The notes under the pieces: generated by a model
Told to the model about the DNA's origin: nothing
Seen by the model: only the letters and a program-made list of their open reading frames with translations
The model's database searches: none
Program-made: the position numbers and the translations under genes
Part shown: piece after piece, positions 12,061-23,100 of the stretch
Layout of the letters: each line of letters starts with the position of its first letter
Numbering within the stretch: the first letter of the stretch is position 1
Assembly: GCA_004794785.1 (NCBI GenBank)
Contig: SJOL01004777.1
Coordinates: forward strand, 188,049 to 252,048
Source of the DNA: Opisthorchis felineus
Lineage: Eukaryota > Platyhelminthes > Trematoda > Opisthorchiida > Opisthorchiidae
Direction: 5' to 3'
Length of the DNA stretch: 64,000 nt

Positions 12061-14430
12061 TTCTCAAAGAATGCCAGGTGTGAACCATGGGAAACTTCGC
12101 GTAATTTGGAACTCTAAGTGCCCACTAATAGAGTGTCTATTGCTTTGTGCTTACTACTGAGAAACTGCTAAAAATTGCTTTGAGAAATACCTCATCACTA
12201 GGAAGACGGCACAAGTGAGCAACCACTCCTACCCCATTCACCTGGAAGATGAACAAATCCGTGAACTTCACAGTGTTTCTAGTGTCATATTCCACATTTG
12301 CTGTTATGTCGGTCGACCTCGTAACTTCCGGACGCGAATGACAGAATAGACTTTAGGTTAACACCTCGATATCATGTTGGCAACAAGTATTCAGCTATGC
12401 AATGATGGAGCGTAGGATTCTTTTCATCCTAATTATACGCTGCATCACGCTTGTTTATGACCAGTTGTCTTTGTTAGTCGAGGTGAACACAAAAGCATAA
12501 TAATAGAACATCGTAAAGGAAGACTGATTAATTAGGTGTGATAGTCTGGTTCTAACCAGCTTACTCAGACAATCGTCCAGCCGTTGGTTAATAGTCTGGT
12601 TGGTCGTCAATCCTCATGGGGGATGTAATAATAACAAAAACATGGGATCGAACTCTGTCTAGGTGTTTTGCAATGATTCGGTCGGATTGCAACCATGTGA
12701 AAGCGATCCCATAGTCAGCAGTGTGGTTTTATCTATCTTTCTACGTAGAATGCCTGAGTTGACCTCGTGATAGCCTTGATGTGTTTCCAGAGAGAGTTGA
12801 TAACGGATGCATTTGAATTTGAGATTGACTAAGAAATAAGTAACAAATTGGGTTCACTACAAAACTCTAAAACACGCAAAGTCAAAAAAAGTTTAGCGGA
12901 CTTATCCAATCATCCCCAGAATTGCATAGGATATTTTATGGTGACTGCCTGAAGATCAAACATGTGAAAATACTCTGGCTTGCCTCATTGCTGAATTTAG
13001 TCAACTGAACTCCAATAACGTAAGCAAATATCCCTTATCTTGAAAGTCGATTCTCCAAATTCTTGACTATTCATTGACGGTCGTGTGCGTATCTTCCAGC
13101 TTACAAGTACACTGAGCATTCAGTCTTGGTAACTCAGGCGGTTTTATTCAGGCTTGAACCGCTTCAATGACTCACTTGAAACTCTTTTTTGTAAATGGGG
13201 TTTCTATGGAATGATGAGGAAACGCACAGTAATCGTGGTTGGAAGAATTTATCCAAAATAAGTGTTGGACATAGAATTGAATGCTCATGGGCCCGTAATT
13301 TGGAAGTGCAACCTGTTGGATGCGGTAAATTTACAGAAGGCGCATAAGTAGTTAGTCAGTTGATACTAGGGCAGCCGCTTCAACACCTTTAATTTGAGCA
13401 GAAAAATCTCTAAAACCACTGTATTTATTCAAGAAGGTTTCAAAACCTCTCTTCGTTGACTGCGTAATTGCATACCTTCCTTCAGCCTTGGCGTAAGTCT
13501 GCGAAAAACAACCTTACGATGAGTGACTACGGCCTCATTTGGCCGCAACCGTTTCATCAGTTAGCACATTGAAAATGAACGTGGGTAGAAGACATTTTGA
13601 GTACTATTCATTCGTGACCCCAGACATTGATTGTTGAGTTGCGAACTTCATCCCTCGCCCAAATGTCTTTACAAAGTACCTTCCTCGGGGATAACGCCGC
13701 ATCACGCCGTTAACCGGGGTGCAGTTTACGCCAATCGGCACGGTACAGTCTAAACATGTCTATTTACCGCCGAATGAGTGCTTGTGTCCTTTGGACCGGC
13801 AAAAAAGCAGCTTGGTAGTTCTTGTGTTCATGTGCGACTAAGCAAAGGAGAAGCAATGCGCCTTGCTCATTTTACAGGTACGCTGAAGAAATACACTGGT
13901 TTCCGGGCAATAAGGAACTGGTCTTTGAAATTATTAGGTATGGATGACTATTAAGGATGTTTTTTAGACTACCACCTTATCGGAGGATTTCTGAGACGAA
14001 TTGTGAAACCAGCATTTTCCACGGGTTTCAATATTATTGTGGCAAACCTTCGGGGATGTTATGGGATTTGTTGGTTCCGGTTCAAACCAAACTTTACGTC
14101 TGTCAAAACTTTTATTGAAAAAAGGATCACTCGAAGTCTTATTAAAATATATTGTCTCAGAGCGGTCGAGCACGTGATTCTGATTGTAATTTTCACATTG
14201 TAACAGAGGTAGTTGATCAGGTTAAGCCGGTTTTTCGCCAGGATCGATGGACAACCAGACGAAGTTTATCAATTACATCAAGAACCTAGTTATGTAGCCG
14301 TCTTCGGAACTGTATGAGTGTACTACCCAACTGGCATGTCTACTTAAGCTTTACTTTGTGAGTAGCATAGCATTGGGGCCCTGTCTACGGAATTTTTTTA
14401 AAAAAAGACCATGGAAACCTGGATACCTTA
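12061..14430. other. No recognisable gene
   Basis: Ordinary sequence with short frames only. A GATGAAACGG-containing stretch near 13550 (antisense) faintly resembles part of a hammerhead core, but no stem can be drawn. Overlapping frames on both strands at 13964-14203 are short and lack motifs. Confidence 0.5.
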
Positions 14431-14493
14431 AGCTGGGTTCCAGGGGAGTCTCTCGCAAAACCAAATTTGTTTGCAAATGAGTGTATTTCGCTG
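14431..14493 (+). repeat. F1 repeat fragment
   Basis: A clean sense match to the middle of the F1 monomer: AGCTGGGTTCCAGG, GAGTCTC, then the AAATTTGTTTGCAAATGAGT block and GTATTTCGCT. It lacks the ribozyme and both arms. The block GTTTGCAAAT is itself self-complementary and is shared by all long F1 copies. Confidence 0.75.
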
Positions 14494-16912
14494 AATACAT
14501 TTCTCTGATTAGAAGCATCATATTCCTCACGGGATTATTTTGAAAGTGAGATCAAGATTATGCGCCAGGTGTGCTTCTCATACAGGCTCCATATCCCAAA
14601 TAGAGGACTACTTTACATTTGTTGTTGCCACTTCATTACGGATCTTTTAGACCTTTAGGTTTTTTAAAATACGTTAACGAAGTCAAGTTTGAATCAAGAA
14701 GTTCCCTCTGGCAACGTATCAATATATGTTCAACATAAACTAGCAAACCCAGATTCAGTGACCGCGGCTGAGAGATATTTAGAACTTCGGTGTACCCAAA
14801 CTTTGTTATCAGGCTTGTAACCAACCGTTGGATTTCAGTGGAAGGCAGTTGTTGGGTTATCGTTTAGGCAGCTACTAGCAGACTGAAGATGATGGGGATA
14901 ATTTTGCATCCAAGCTATTTAGTTAGGAAGATTCAAGGGCTGTGATGACAAAAGTTCACTTTTCTATCTAGTGCGTAGGCAGGCTAGAGAGTAAGCGCTC
15001 GCTTAACTAAACGTTTCGGCTGCCGGGGCTTACGGACCGTGAAATTCTAATCGGTTTAAGGCATCCAACTATACCTACTGTGCAGAATTGCCACTATTTA
15101 AGATATTTTTGGAATTAAATTCCAGTGTGGAAATCGAAGACAGCATGCACCTTAGGTTCTGGTAATCCGTCGAATTGTGTTCAAATAATCAAAGTTTCAA
15201 GCTTCCAGCAATAAGAGAATAAGATTAGTCCGTCAAAAAATGGGGAGGTTAATTAAGGTTGATAACTTAAATTAGGGTTAGTTAAAGCCGACTAAATTGT
15301 TTAAACAGTTTAAAGGGGAAGCAAAACAGGTGAAAACAGCTTAGAATGCCCTTCCAGGTGGTATCCACTCGACTAGACTCTGAGTAAATACACCACCAAA
15401 TGAAAGAACCCCTTTCAGTGCGGAGTTGCCGTTACCCCGTATTAGATACGAAAGTAAAATTCTCATTTGTACAGAGCTTTCGAAAAGTGAGCATTCTCAA
15501 TCGTCCTCTTAGACTTTCCTGAGCCTTCTCCGAATATTAAACGATGATGAACAAGCACTGCAAAGTAGTTCCATAATTTCTGCACTAACCTTCTATCAGA
15601 TGCGGGAAGGAGTTTCGCACTGAACGCTACTTACAAGTTTCGTCAGTAGTATATACCGTTAAGCCAGTTTTCGGATGACTGTCCGAACTAGTTACATTTG
15701 TCTAGAGCGAAGTGCAAACATATGACTCCATTTAAAGTGGCCCGAAGCTCTGTAGGAATTATAGAGAGTGTGTCATTTAAATAAAGCTTGAAAAATATGA
15801 ATTTCCCGGGTTAAGTTCAAGGAAAGCTTGTAACCAATAAACTTGGATAGAGTTCAGCTCATGTAGACGGGGACATGAATAGTCCTCTATTCAGGTCACC
15901 TTAGACTTATGATATTCCCCCCATAATACGTGCTTCTGGGACCTATTTAGAACAAAACTTGTCCTAGGGGATATTTTTAGATGTCGCCAAAACGTCTTGG
16001 TTTACGGTTGAACATAAACGATCAAACTCTCAATTATTGTGGGCATGTGTGACGCAATCACGGTGATAAGAGGTTGAGAGGATGCGTTAAGGTAATCAAT
16101 TTTAATGAGTAATATGGAGTGGTAAACATTATTTCGGGCAGCGGGCTTTGCTTTATGAGGTCAGGCATGTCACGTTATCGTTTTTGAATGATTTTACCCA
16201 GTAATGATAACAGCTAGCAGTTCAGGAATGCCGCGGGATCCTGCAGCATGAACCAGGAACATTCCTTGCTACAAAGTCATGCAAACGAATAGTAAATCTA
16301 CTGTAACCAAACTCAGGAGGTCACGAGCGACATCGTCTATGGGGATAGTGCTCAAAGATGCCAGAGGGGAATCAGGTCACACCTAATTGGAATTGTGAGA
16401 GCAAAGAATGGCCCCCAAATTTTCCTAAACAACTGATTCACGTGACTCCCCATTTAAAATACCCAGGAGTGAAGAGTGCTGAATAGTCGAAATTAAGCCG
16501 CATGCAGAAGAGACATCACTAATGTGAAAAAGTGATATTCTCTAGTGATGAAGAAGGTTGACTATGAACGTCCAAAGGGCCAAATAGTTTTTCACCGCTC
16601 ACGTGAATTCTCCCGTGAACTGAAAAACAGCTCTTAGGAGCAAAAGCCATTTGGCATTACTGAGTGGAAAATAGGCGACAGAGTCACACGTTGAGAGGTT
16701 GGGTGGCAGTATTTCATACCAGTTATCTTTGACGTTTGGAAAAGAATGCAATCTATCAGCAAGACTCCCTGCCGCATACTTTCGTGAATAATTTGAATAT
16801 GTTGGCAGAAAGTACGTGAAAACCTTCTTGAGGTTTAATGTAAATATATTGACTCGATGTATTTTAGTAGACAAGAAGGATATATTGCGCTTCTTATAAG
16901 TTTTCTGGGAAC
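14494..16912. other. No recognisable gene
   Basis: AT-rich in places; short TTAAATTAGGGTTAGTTAA-like sequence near 15260. I see neither coding motifs nor family repeats. The 124-codon minus frame 16599-16973 starts inside an F1 copy and has no motif, so I treat it as accidental. Confidence 0.5.
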
Positions 16913-16914
16913 TT

Positions 16915-16964
16915 TTCGACACTTCGTGACAGTTTCCGCCCTTCTTGGGGCTCATCAGGTAGGC
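16915..16964 (-). ncRNA. Hammerhead ribozyme, F1 copy
   Basis: Read on the minus strand: CUGAUGA, then the 14-nt stem-loop GCCCCAAGAAGGGC with four base pairs (GCCC/GGGC), then GGAAAC. Relative to the family there is one extra G before GAAA. The stem I partner downstream is changed from GUGGGC, so cleavage is doubtful although stem II is the best preserved in the window. Confidence 0.75.
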
Positions 16965-17193
16965 GCAGTCCACAAGGTTCCGCTACCCTTATGTTCTACT
17001 TGAGCCCAAATTGGACAGACTTCGATACACTCATTTGCGCATCAATTTGGTTTTGAGCGGAGACTCACCTGAACCCATATGAATCTATCGTTTATGATGT
17101 TCTTAAGCAACTGAATGCGCTGTACCAGGTCGCATCATGCTTCAGCTGGTACGATATTCGAGATGTCGCGATACATTGCCGTGGTACACTACT

Positions 17194-17296
17194 CATAAGG
17201 TTGCTGAAAACCCTTCGGCAACTCACAACCAGTTTCGCCTTTCTTGGGACTGGCTCATCAGCTAGGCGAGGTCCCCGAAGTTCCATCACCCTTATG
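17194..17296 (-). ncRNA. Hammerhead ribozyme, F1 copy
   Basis: Read on the minus strand: CUGAUGA, stem II closed only by GCC/GGC because of an insertion in the loop, GAAA, a CUGG stem III, then UU as the cleavage position. Both CATAAGG-type outer arms are present (CATAAGGTTGCTG on the left, CCCTTATG on the right), so the extended stem I is still visible. Bases next to the core no longer pair well. Core residues are intact; activity is uncertain. Confidence 0.75.
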
Positions 17297-17425
17297 TTCT
17301 ACTTGATCCTAAACTGTACGGAATTTTGCGAACTGCACTGAGTTGCAAAACCGGTTTGCTTCAAGCGGGAAACTCCACTGAATCTCTGACTTATGATATT
17401 ATTTATATGAATGTGGTCTTTGGTT

Positions 17426-17490
17426 TGTTCGCTGAGCTGGGCAATTTGATTGCAAACGTTTCATCACCAATCTAGGTGACATCATCAGTA
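17426..17490 (-). ncRNA. F2 hammerhead-like ribozyme, core intact
   Basis: On the minus strand CUGAUGA (rc 17482-17488) is followed by a 19-nt segment that folds as GUCACC/GGUGAU around the loop UAGAUU, then GAAA (rc 17459-17462) and CGUUUGCAA. This is the layout of the hammerhead found in Penelope-like elements. Position 10.1 is U rather than the usual G, so stem II has one unpaired closing position. The sequence continues into the F2 block CCCAGCTCAGCGAACAAACC. This is the only F2 copy here with both CUGAUGA and GAAA unmutated. Confidence 0.65.
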
Positions 17491-17524
17491 CGTTTTTAGG
17501 GTATCGTATGGCACACAAGTCCTC

Positions 17525-17565
17525 TAATGTTCCAGCTGGCAGGGTATTCGAAATATCGCAGTAGA
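17525..17565 (-). repeat. F1 repeat fragment
   Basis: Contains the antisense F1 blocks ATGTTCCAGCTGG and ATTCGAAATATCGCAGTAG, corresponding to ATGTTTCAGCTGG and ATTCGAGATATTGCGAT in longer copies. It directly follows the F2 ribozyme, suggesting F2 landed in, or recombined with, an F1 array. Confidence 0.55.
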
Positions 17566-17721
17566 TTTTCTTGAAAGAATCTACAAACAGCAATATGAAA
17601 TTGACTGTGTGTAGTACATTTATTTGAAGAGTATCATCAAATGAGACATTCGACTGGGATTCAGATGAGCCTCCCTTGAAAATCAAAATGTTATGCAAGT
17701 ATTTGACGAATTCCTTTTAAT

Positions 17722-17830
17722 TTGGGTTGTAGGAATTTTGGGATTGCGTTAATCTGGTGAGCCGTAAAAAGGAAGAAACCGGTACCGGACTTTCGAAGAA
17801 TTTTTCAGCAAGCATGAGTAGTGCACTTCG
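17722..17830 (+). mobile_element. F1 copy with mutated hammerhead
   Basis: Sense F1: CUGGUGA (17754-17760, one change from CUGAUGA), a degenerate stem II, GAAACCGGUA, then TTTCGAAGAATTTTTCAGCAA and ATGAGTAGTGCACT. The 5' outer arm is missing. The A-to-G change at a conserved core position should abolish or greatly reduce cleavage. Confidence 0.7.
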
Positions 17831-18007
17831 TATCCATCTGAAAACCAAGTAATATGGACCTACATGTTTAGCGCAAACACAGTGACCTTGAGGTACACAA
17901 GCATTCCCACTTCCAACATTCTGCTAAATGGTGAAACTGTCTACCACACCGTGCTTCGTCCGACTGTGCAAACTTCTGCCTACAGTGCTCAGTGTTTGAC
18001 AGATAAT

Positions 18008-18085
18008 CTCAGTTGCACACACATTTGATTTTGACGGAGGACTCAGCTGAATTCAACTGAAGATGGTCTTCTTCTGTTTTATTCA
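18008..18085 (-). repeat. F1 repeat fragment
   Basis: Antisense middle part of the monomer: CAGTTGCACACACATTTGAT, TTTGACGG, GACTCAGCTGAA. No ribozyme portion. The neighbouring plus frame 18094-18282 has no recognisable motif. Confidence 0.55.
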
Positions 18086-18688
18086 GTGGTTCTGTGCTAC
18101 CGGTTGGATTTTATGATGTTGCATTTGGTTATGATGACTTTGATATGCATGACATTCTGTTAGAGGTTCTCCTTGTAGCCACTGTCACTTCGAAAATAAA
18201 CTGGCAAAAAGAACGCTGGTGGCCCGTCGAACTGCGCTATATCCTTTCAAAATGTGAGCTAATCAAACAGCTGATCAGCTAAACTGTGTGGGTTTCCGAT
18301 ACTTGACTGGGGTTCACGTTTCTTAATTGCGGTAGAAATTCGTGAAATGGATCGTGATGATTCCCAACAAGAAATAAACAGCTGGCTTTAGAATTTTCTG
18401 ATAGATTGATATCCCTTGTGGGATGAAATTCCTATTAAAATTTTGAAATCTCCTAACACAACCACCAAATTATCAGACTACTATCATGACCTTCAACCGG
18501 TCGATAGACTGATTGATTCATAAACACTCATCTGTGAACTCCATCTACAATCAAAAGGTGCTGCTTATGATTGTCGAACTTGTGTAATTAGCACGGTCAT
18601 AACTAAGAATGTGTTCACATTTTCTTACTCTGTTTAGACCTATCATCCTACTTTGCAAGTTATACATGTGAGATAGAATACAGGCCAT

Positions 18689-18910
18689 GGTTTTGACGGA
18701 AGACTCATCCGGAACCCAGCTGAATCTCCCATTTATGATGTTTTTAAGCAACTGAATGTGCTGCACCAGGCCGCCTCATGTTTCAGTTGGTACGACATTC
18801 GAGATATTGCGATGCATATGTAGACGTAATATACTACTCATAAGGTTGCTGACAACTCTTCGGCAGCCCACGATCAGTTTTGCCCTTCTTGGGGATCATC
18901 GGGTAGGCGC
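18689..18910 (-). mobile_element. F1 copy with mutated hammerhead
   Basis: Antisense F1 running from the TTTTGACGG box through ATGATGTTTTTAAGCAACTG, GCTGCACC, ATTCGAGATATTGCGATGCAT and ACTCATAAGGTTGCTGACAA to the ribozyme. In the sense direction the core reads CCGAUGA instead of CUGAUGA and AAAA instead of GAAA, so it should be inactive. The 3' stem I strand (AGCCCACGA on plus) is intact. It ends abruptly at GGCGC, where a sense F1 copy begins. Confidence 0.85.
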
Positions 18911-19131
18911 TTAAAACATCATAAACGAGGGATTCAGCTGGGTTCCAGGTGGTTCTCCCGTCAAAAACAAATTGGTACGCAAATGAGTGTATTTCGGAAA
19001 TTTCGTGCATTTTGGGTTCAAGTAGAACATAAGGTTGACGGAAACTGGAGGAGGGCGCCTACCTGATGAGCTCGAAGAAGTGCAAAACCGGTTGTTGGCT
19101 ATCCAAGGATCTTCAGCAACATTATGAGTAT
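18911..19131 (+). mobile_element. F1 copy, inverted relative to its neighbour
   Basis: Sense F1 from AAAACATCATAAACG through CAGCTGGGTTCCAGG, GAGTGTATTTCGG, GAACATAAGGTTGACGGAAA and the ribozyme to CAGCAACATTATGAGTA. CUGAUGA is intact (19063-19069) but GAAA has become AAAA and stem II (GCUC/GUGC) is weakened. Together with the antisense copy just upstream it forms an inverted pair with an abrupt junction at 18910/18911. Confidence 0.85.
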
Positions 19132-19572
19132 TTTATTAAGTCCTTAAGTCCTCCGGAGACCATTACTGCTAAGTATTATAACTGACTGCAAACTTCGGTT
19201 TCAGAACTTAGTGACGAAAACACTCATCCGACAAGAACAAAAGAGCTTTATTGCAAAGAAGAGAGTATAAAATTATAGAAAGCGTCACAGTATTTAGGAC
19301 GAATTGTTTATACGCTGAATCAAGATTTTCTGCTTGATGTTGAGTGATTGACTGATTGGCATCGCTCCTAGGTCACACTTGAGTATTCCAGATACTGATC
19401 AACCAATGTGATGTTGAAATGGCTTGTGAGAGGGATAGTAAAAATACACTCTTGAAGGAACGCTATTCATAATGTCACCAAAAAATTTCACGACACCTTC
19501 GTGTGTAGTCTTCTTTCACGAAAACATGCTGCTATAGCTCAAACATCGTGCTATCGAGTCGACGATCTGTTT

Positions 19573-19662
19573 GCAGCACATTCAGTTGAAGAATATCATG
19601 AAGAGGAATTCAGCTGAGTTTTCCGTTCAAAACAAATTGATTTACACATGAGTGTATTTGCT
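19573..19662 (+). repeat. F1 repeat fragment
   Basis: Sense blocks GCAGCACATTCAGTTG, AATATCATGAA, GGAATTCAGCTG, then AACAAATTGATTTACACATG and AGTGTATTTG follow the order of the F1 monomer. Ribozyme and arms are absent. Confidence 0.6.
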
Positions 19663-20082
19663 GCAGGACTACAATCGTTGTTGTATCACCGTGCGTTAGT
19701 ATTGATTTTGTGGGGGGGGGGTTGGGATATGCGGGCTTTCACGCTAAATATCGCAATAGACGCTGCTTAAATCAACAAATTGTGGTCAGTTTTTCATGAA
19801 ATAGAGAAGCTCTAGATCGAACCTGTCTAAGACGATAGATTGGCTTTAATTATTGGATGAAGTCTTCACTGAACATTAGTCGAATTTCTTCATGCCGTGA
19901 CAAACAATTAATTTCTCAGAAGGAAGAATAACTCACACAGCGAGTGAAACTTTTATTTGTGAAGTCGTCACTCCGGGAGCCAATCTCAACACGTGACCAC
20001 GTAATATAAATGAATGCTGAAACTGAAGAATCAGGGGAGCTTTATCTTCACCAAGTTGCAGCTAATCAGCCTGTCGATCAGC

Positions 20083-20160
20083 CGCTTATGGCCGAACGGC
20101 TCAATCGGCGACTCTTATTCGCGAATGCTCGGGTTCGAATTGCCCAGGAGATTCGTCAGA
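20083..20160 (+). other. tRNA-like sequence with A and B boxes
   Basis: TGGCCGAACGG resembles the A box of a Leu/Ser tRNA, and GGGTTCGAATTGC some 40 bases later resembles a B box. The acceptor and T stems do not pair, so this is not a functional tRNA. A decayed tRNA-derived SINE head or tRNA pseudogene fits; chance is possible. Confidence 0.25.
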
Positions 20161-23100
20161 TAATTCCAAATAAGGACTAAGCAACTACACTGGGGTTCTC
20201 GGATTTTCGGCACAAATTTATCTCTTTCACAGAATGAACTTTCACATTTTAAAATCTTCAAAGCTGAATAAAATATTAGCAAACTAACTGGGATGTCTCG
20301 GACCGACGTTAGGATAGATGGATGTGTATCTGGTTGGTGTTCTTTCGAGAACAGCGGTAATTCGGAATCAAAGTCACATGGAAGCGGGCCATAGGGAAAG
20401 ACAAAACTGGTTGCATTTACTCACTACAGGTTGTTCTTTCGAGCCTTTACCTGTGGAGACCCTGATGGTATTTACCTACAGCTTCCTACTGGCCATGAAT
20501 TAAGTTACCTGGGTACAATTAGAAAAACGAATAAGTAACTAACATAATGATATCTGCGTCGAATTTCACTCCCTTGAGTATTTGGATTCCCGGACGAGTA
20601 ATGAAGAGAGCGAGAGGTTGTAAAGAACTCGTGGGTCAAGGAATTGGGTCCACCTTCTTCGTTTTGTGTATTATATTGTAAAATTCTCGTTAAAACGTCA
20701 AGATTGTGTGTTTAAAATTGATCTAAGTGACGGATGTAAGAGTTGTTTCATCGCCTGTCCATCTAGGAATCCAATACTGCTGCAGCCAATGGTGAACGCT
20801 AGGTTCAACTTTGAATTGGTGCAAATCAGTCCAGTGAGCAACATTTTCCTGTGGTAAATTAAGATGTGATTATCCAAATTATCAAAGAAGGAAGTCAGAC
20901 CATCACAAAAAAAAACATTAAATCCCCAGTAACATTGCTAAATAGACCTATGGTGCTTTGAGGCTACCTAAATATTTTCCAATATAGAGCTGTAAAAACA
21001 TTTCCGAAGCACCACAACCACTCCTGTGTTATCCTCTTTTCAAAATGAAACTAAAGTTTCATCGGGGTTAAAATAGACTTGCACTTGTCCAACCCCAAAC
21101 ACATTATGGTAGGTGCCTCTGCAAAAACCAAGCAGGAGTTCGATTAGCGAATAATACTGCACTAGGTAGTCCATACCCAGGTCATCCACGATGATCGAAG
21201 TACTCGTAAGGATGATGAACGGGATCCTATGTACAACTCGTTCGATTTCGTTAGTACTGAATACTGTGTGGGTGTGCTCAACTCTTCTCTGCGCACCGTC
21301 CGGTCACGTGAAACTCAACGTCAGTTTCCTCACTAATAATTTGGCTGTTCAATGAGAATTATTCAAACAGCACTGAGTCTATTTATGACTTCCTTTCATT
21401 GGCCTGATGTGACGATAAGTAATTGGAAGCCATGGGTCTTCCTTATATAAAGTGGCGACGATCGTGTGATCGATCACTTCGACCAACTAGATAAAAGATT
21501 CTGTGGAGCAAACGGAAAATTGGATTTCGTTGAGAATGGTCCTTCGAGTTCATTGCGCATCTGCAGTCTTATTGTCGAGACATGACGTAATATAATTGGT
21601 TCCCCTAAATTTGCTAAAAAATCTCTAGATATCTGTTATGGTAAGTGGTTTATTCACGCATTTTAGTAGAGGGATGGGTTGTGAGGATGAGCATCCCAGA
21701 TGCATGTAAGTTGCCTAAACTTGTGCTCTGTCCTCTTGTCTTGGCGCGTGTTAGGCGGTAGCTCAAGGGTTACAAAAAAAGAACGAAAGAAAACCAAGCA
21801 GAAATGATTTTTAGACCACAGAGCGAACCACATTATTCAGTAGCCTGTATACATGAGCTCATTTCAGATGGTCTTTTGACGAACTGTATCACACCATTAG
21901 CTTTTGATAATAAGCAGGCTAGTTAAAAATCAATGTGTTTTTTCGCGCTAATTCGAAGCGGTAGAAAATTGGATGTTATTCACCGAGTCGAACAACATTC
22001 AAAACAGTCATTTACTGACCCCAATGGTCGATAACTCATTCACTGGTGGGGATTCTCAGCGGCTATTCGACCAAATTGGGAGCTTTTATGCTCGCATAGG
22101 AACAGGTAATCGCGGGTGCGTGTTGTTTGCTTCCACCGAATGCTGTTTATGGCATTTCGATGGAACAATGCTCAGATGAGCATCAGCAATCCTCGACCAA
22201 GCATTGAACCTGTATTGATGAATAGCAGCGTGAATCTGGATGCGGGACAAAGATGATTGATTTCAGAGCAGCTGGGCACATATCAGTACTAATTATAATT
22301 GATAGGCTTTGGAATTACGGGGTAGTCGATCATTGAACAATCACCAGATAAGGGACACAGGAATGTCTACAGTGTATTTCATTGAGTCATTCGAGGTTTA
22401 GTTATGAGTATAGTGACTGTGACAGTTGTTTTGCAGAAACTGAGCAGCGATGTTGAAACGTATTCAGCTTCTGCATAGCATCAGAGAAGAAGCATTTCCT
22501 GACACTGGTTTGTTAGGTATATCCAAATAAATCCTCACAGGGGTTTAGACAACCGAAAATCTCTACACTTATTGAATTTCTGCCACAGGAGTTGAGACAC
22601 AGATGTCTATTCAGCAGCACGACACCAGTTTTTGACGGCGCAGATTTTAATCATGTGGCCTGGCGCCTCCCTTAGTTACAACTCATACATTTTGCTGTTC
22701 ATACAATGGAACACCGCGATCGATTCGCAGTCATGGAGTCGCAGCTGTATCGGTCATTCCAGCCTCATGACATCCGGTCTCCGTCCATTAGACTGAAAGA
22801 AGCCGATTCCCTGAACAAGCTAATCTAGTAAACTGGGGCTGGTTGGCGCCTGCGTGGATCTGGGATGGGATACTCATGTTGTTCACATATTTTGTTTACT
22901 TCACCAATAAGTCGCCCAGCCATATAATTGTGAGGATGAATGGGTGCCAACTCTGCTGCAATTGCACGAAGACGTCTTGTAGGCGACAACGAGGAAAACA
23001 GGCGTCTCCAGCCGACTGTCACTGGAACATCTCAGCAACCGATACCTGAGAGTGGGATCGGCTGTTACCAACTGAAATGTTGCACACAATAGTCAAACAT

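Larger units (their letters stand above)
16913..17400 (-). mobile_element. F1 head-to-tail dimer with two hammerheads
   Basis: This is about 1.6 monomers of the F1 repeat in antisense on the plus strand. The ribozyme landmark CUGAUGA (plus-strand TCATCAG) occurs at 16952-16958 and again at 17255-17261, a 303-bp period. That spacing defines the monomer length. Between them lie the shared blocks: the CATAAGG arm, the GTTTGCAAAT-type box, ATGATGTT, CTGAATG(T/C)GCTG and ATATTCGAGAT. Tandem copies of a short unit, each with a hammerhead, are the known genomic form of retrozymes and of the schistosome hammerhead satellite. No protein is encoded. Both ribozymes carry damage, so this array is probably old. 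Confidence 0.85.

Noticed and set aside
13530..13575. Antisense GCTAACTGATGAAACGG as another hammerhead
   Set aside because: CUGAUGA is followed directly by AACGG with no stem II, and no GAAA lies at a usable distance.
16599..16973. 124-codon minus-strand frame
   Set aside because: It begins inside an F1 ribozyme copy, has no motif and is within chance length.
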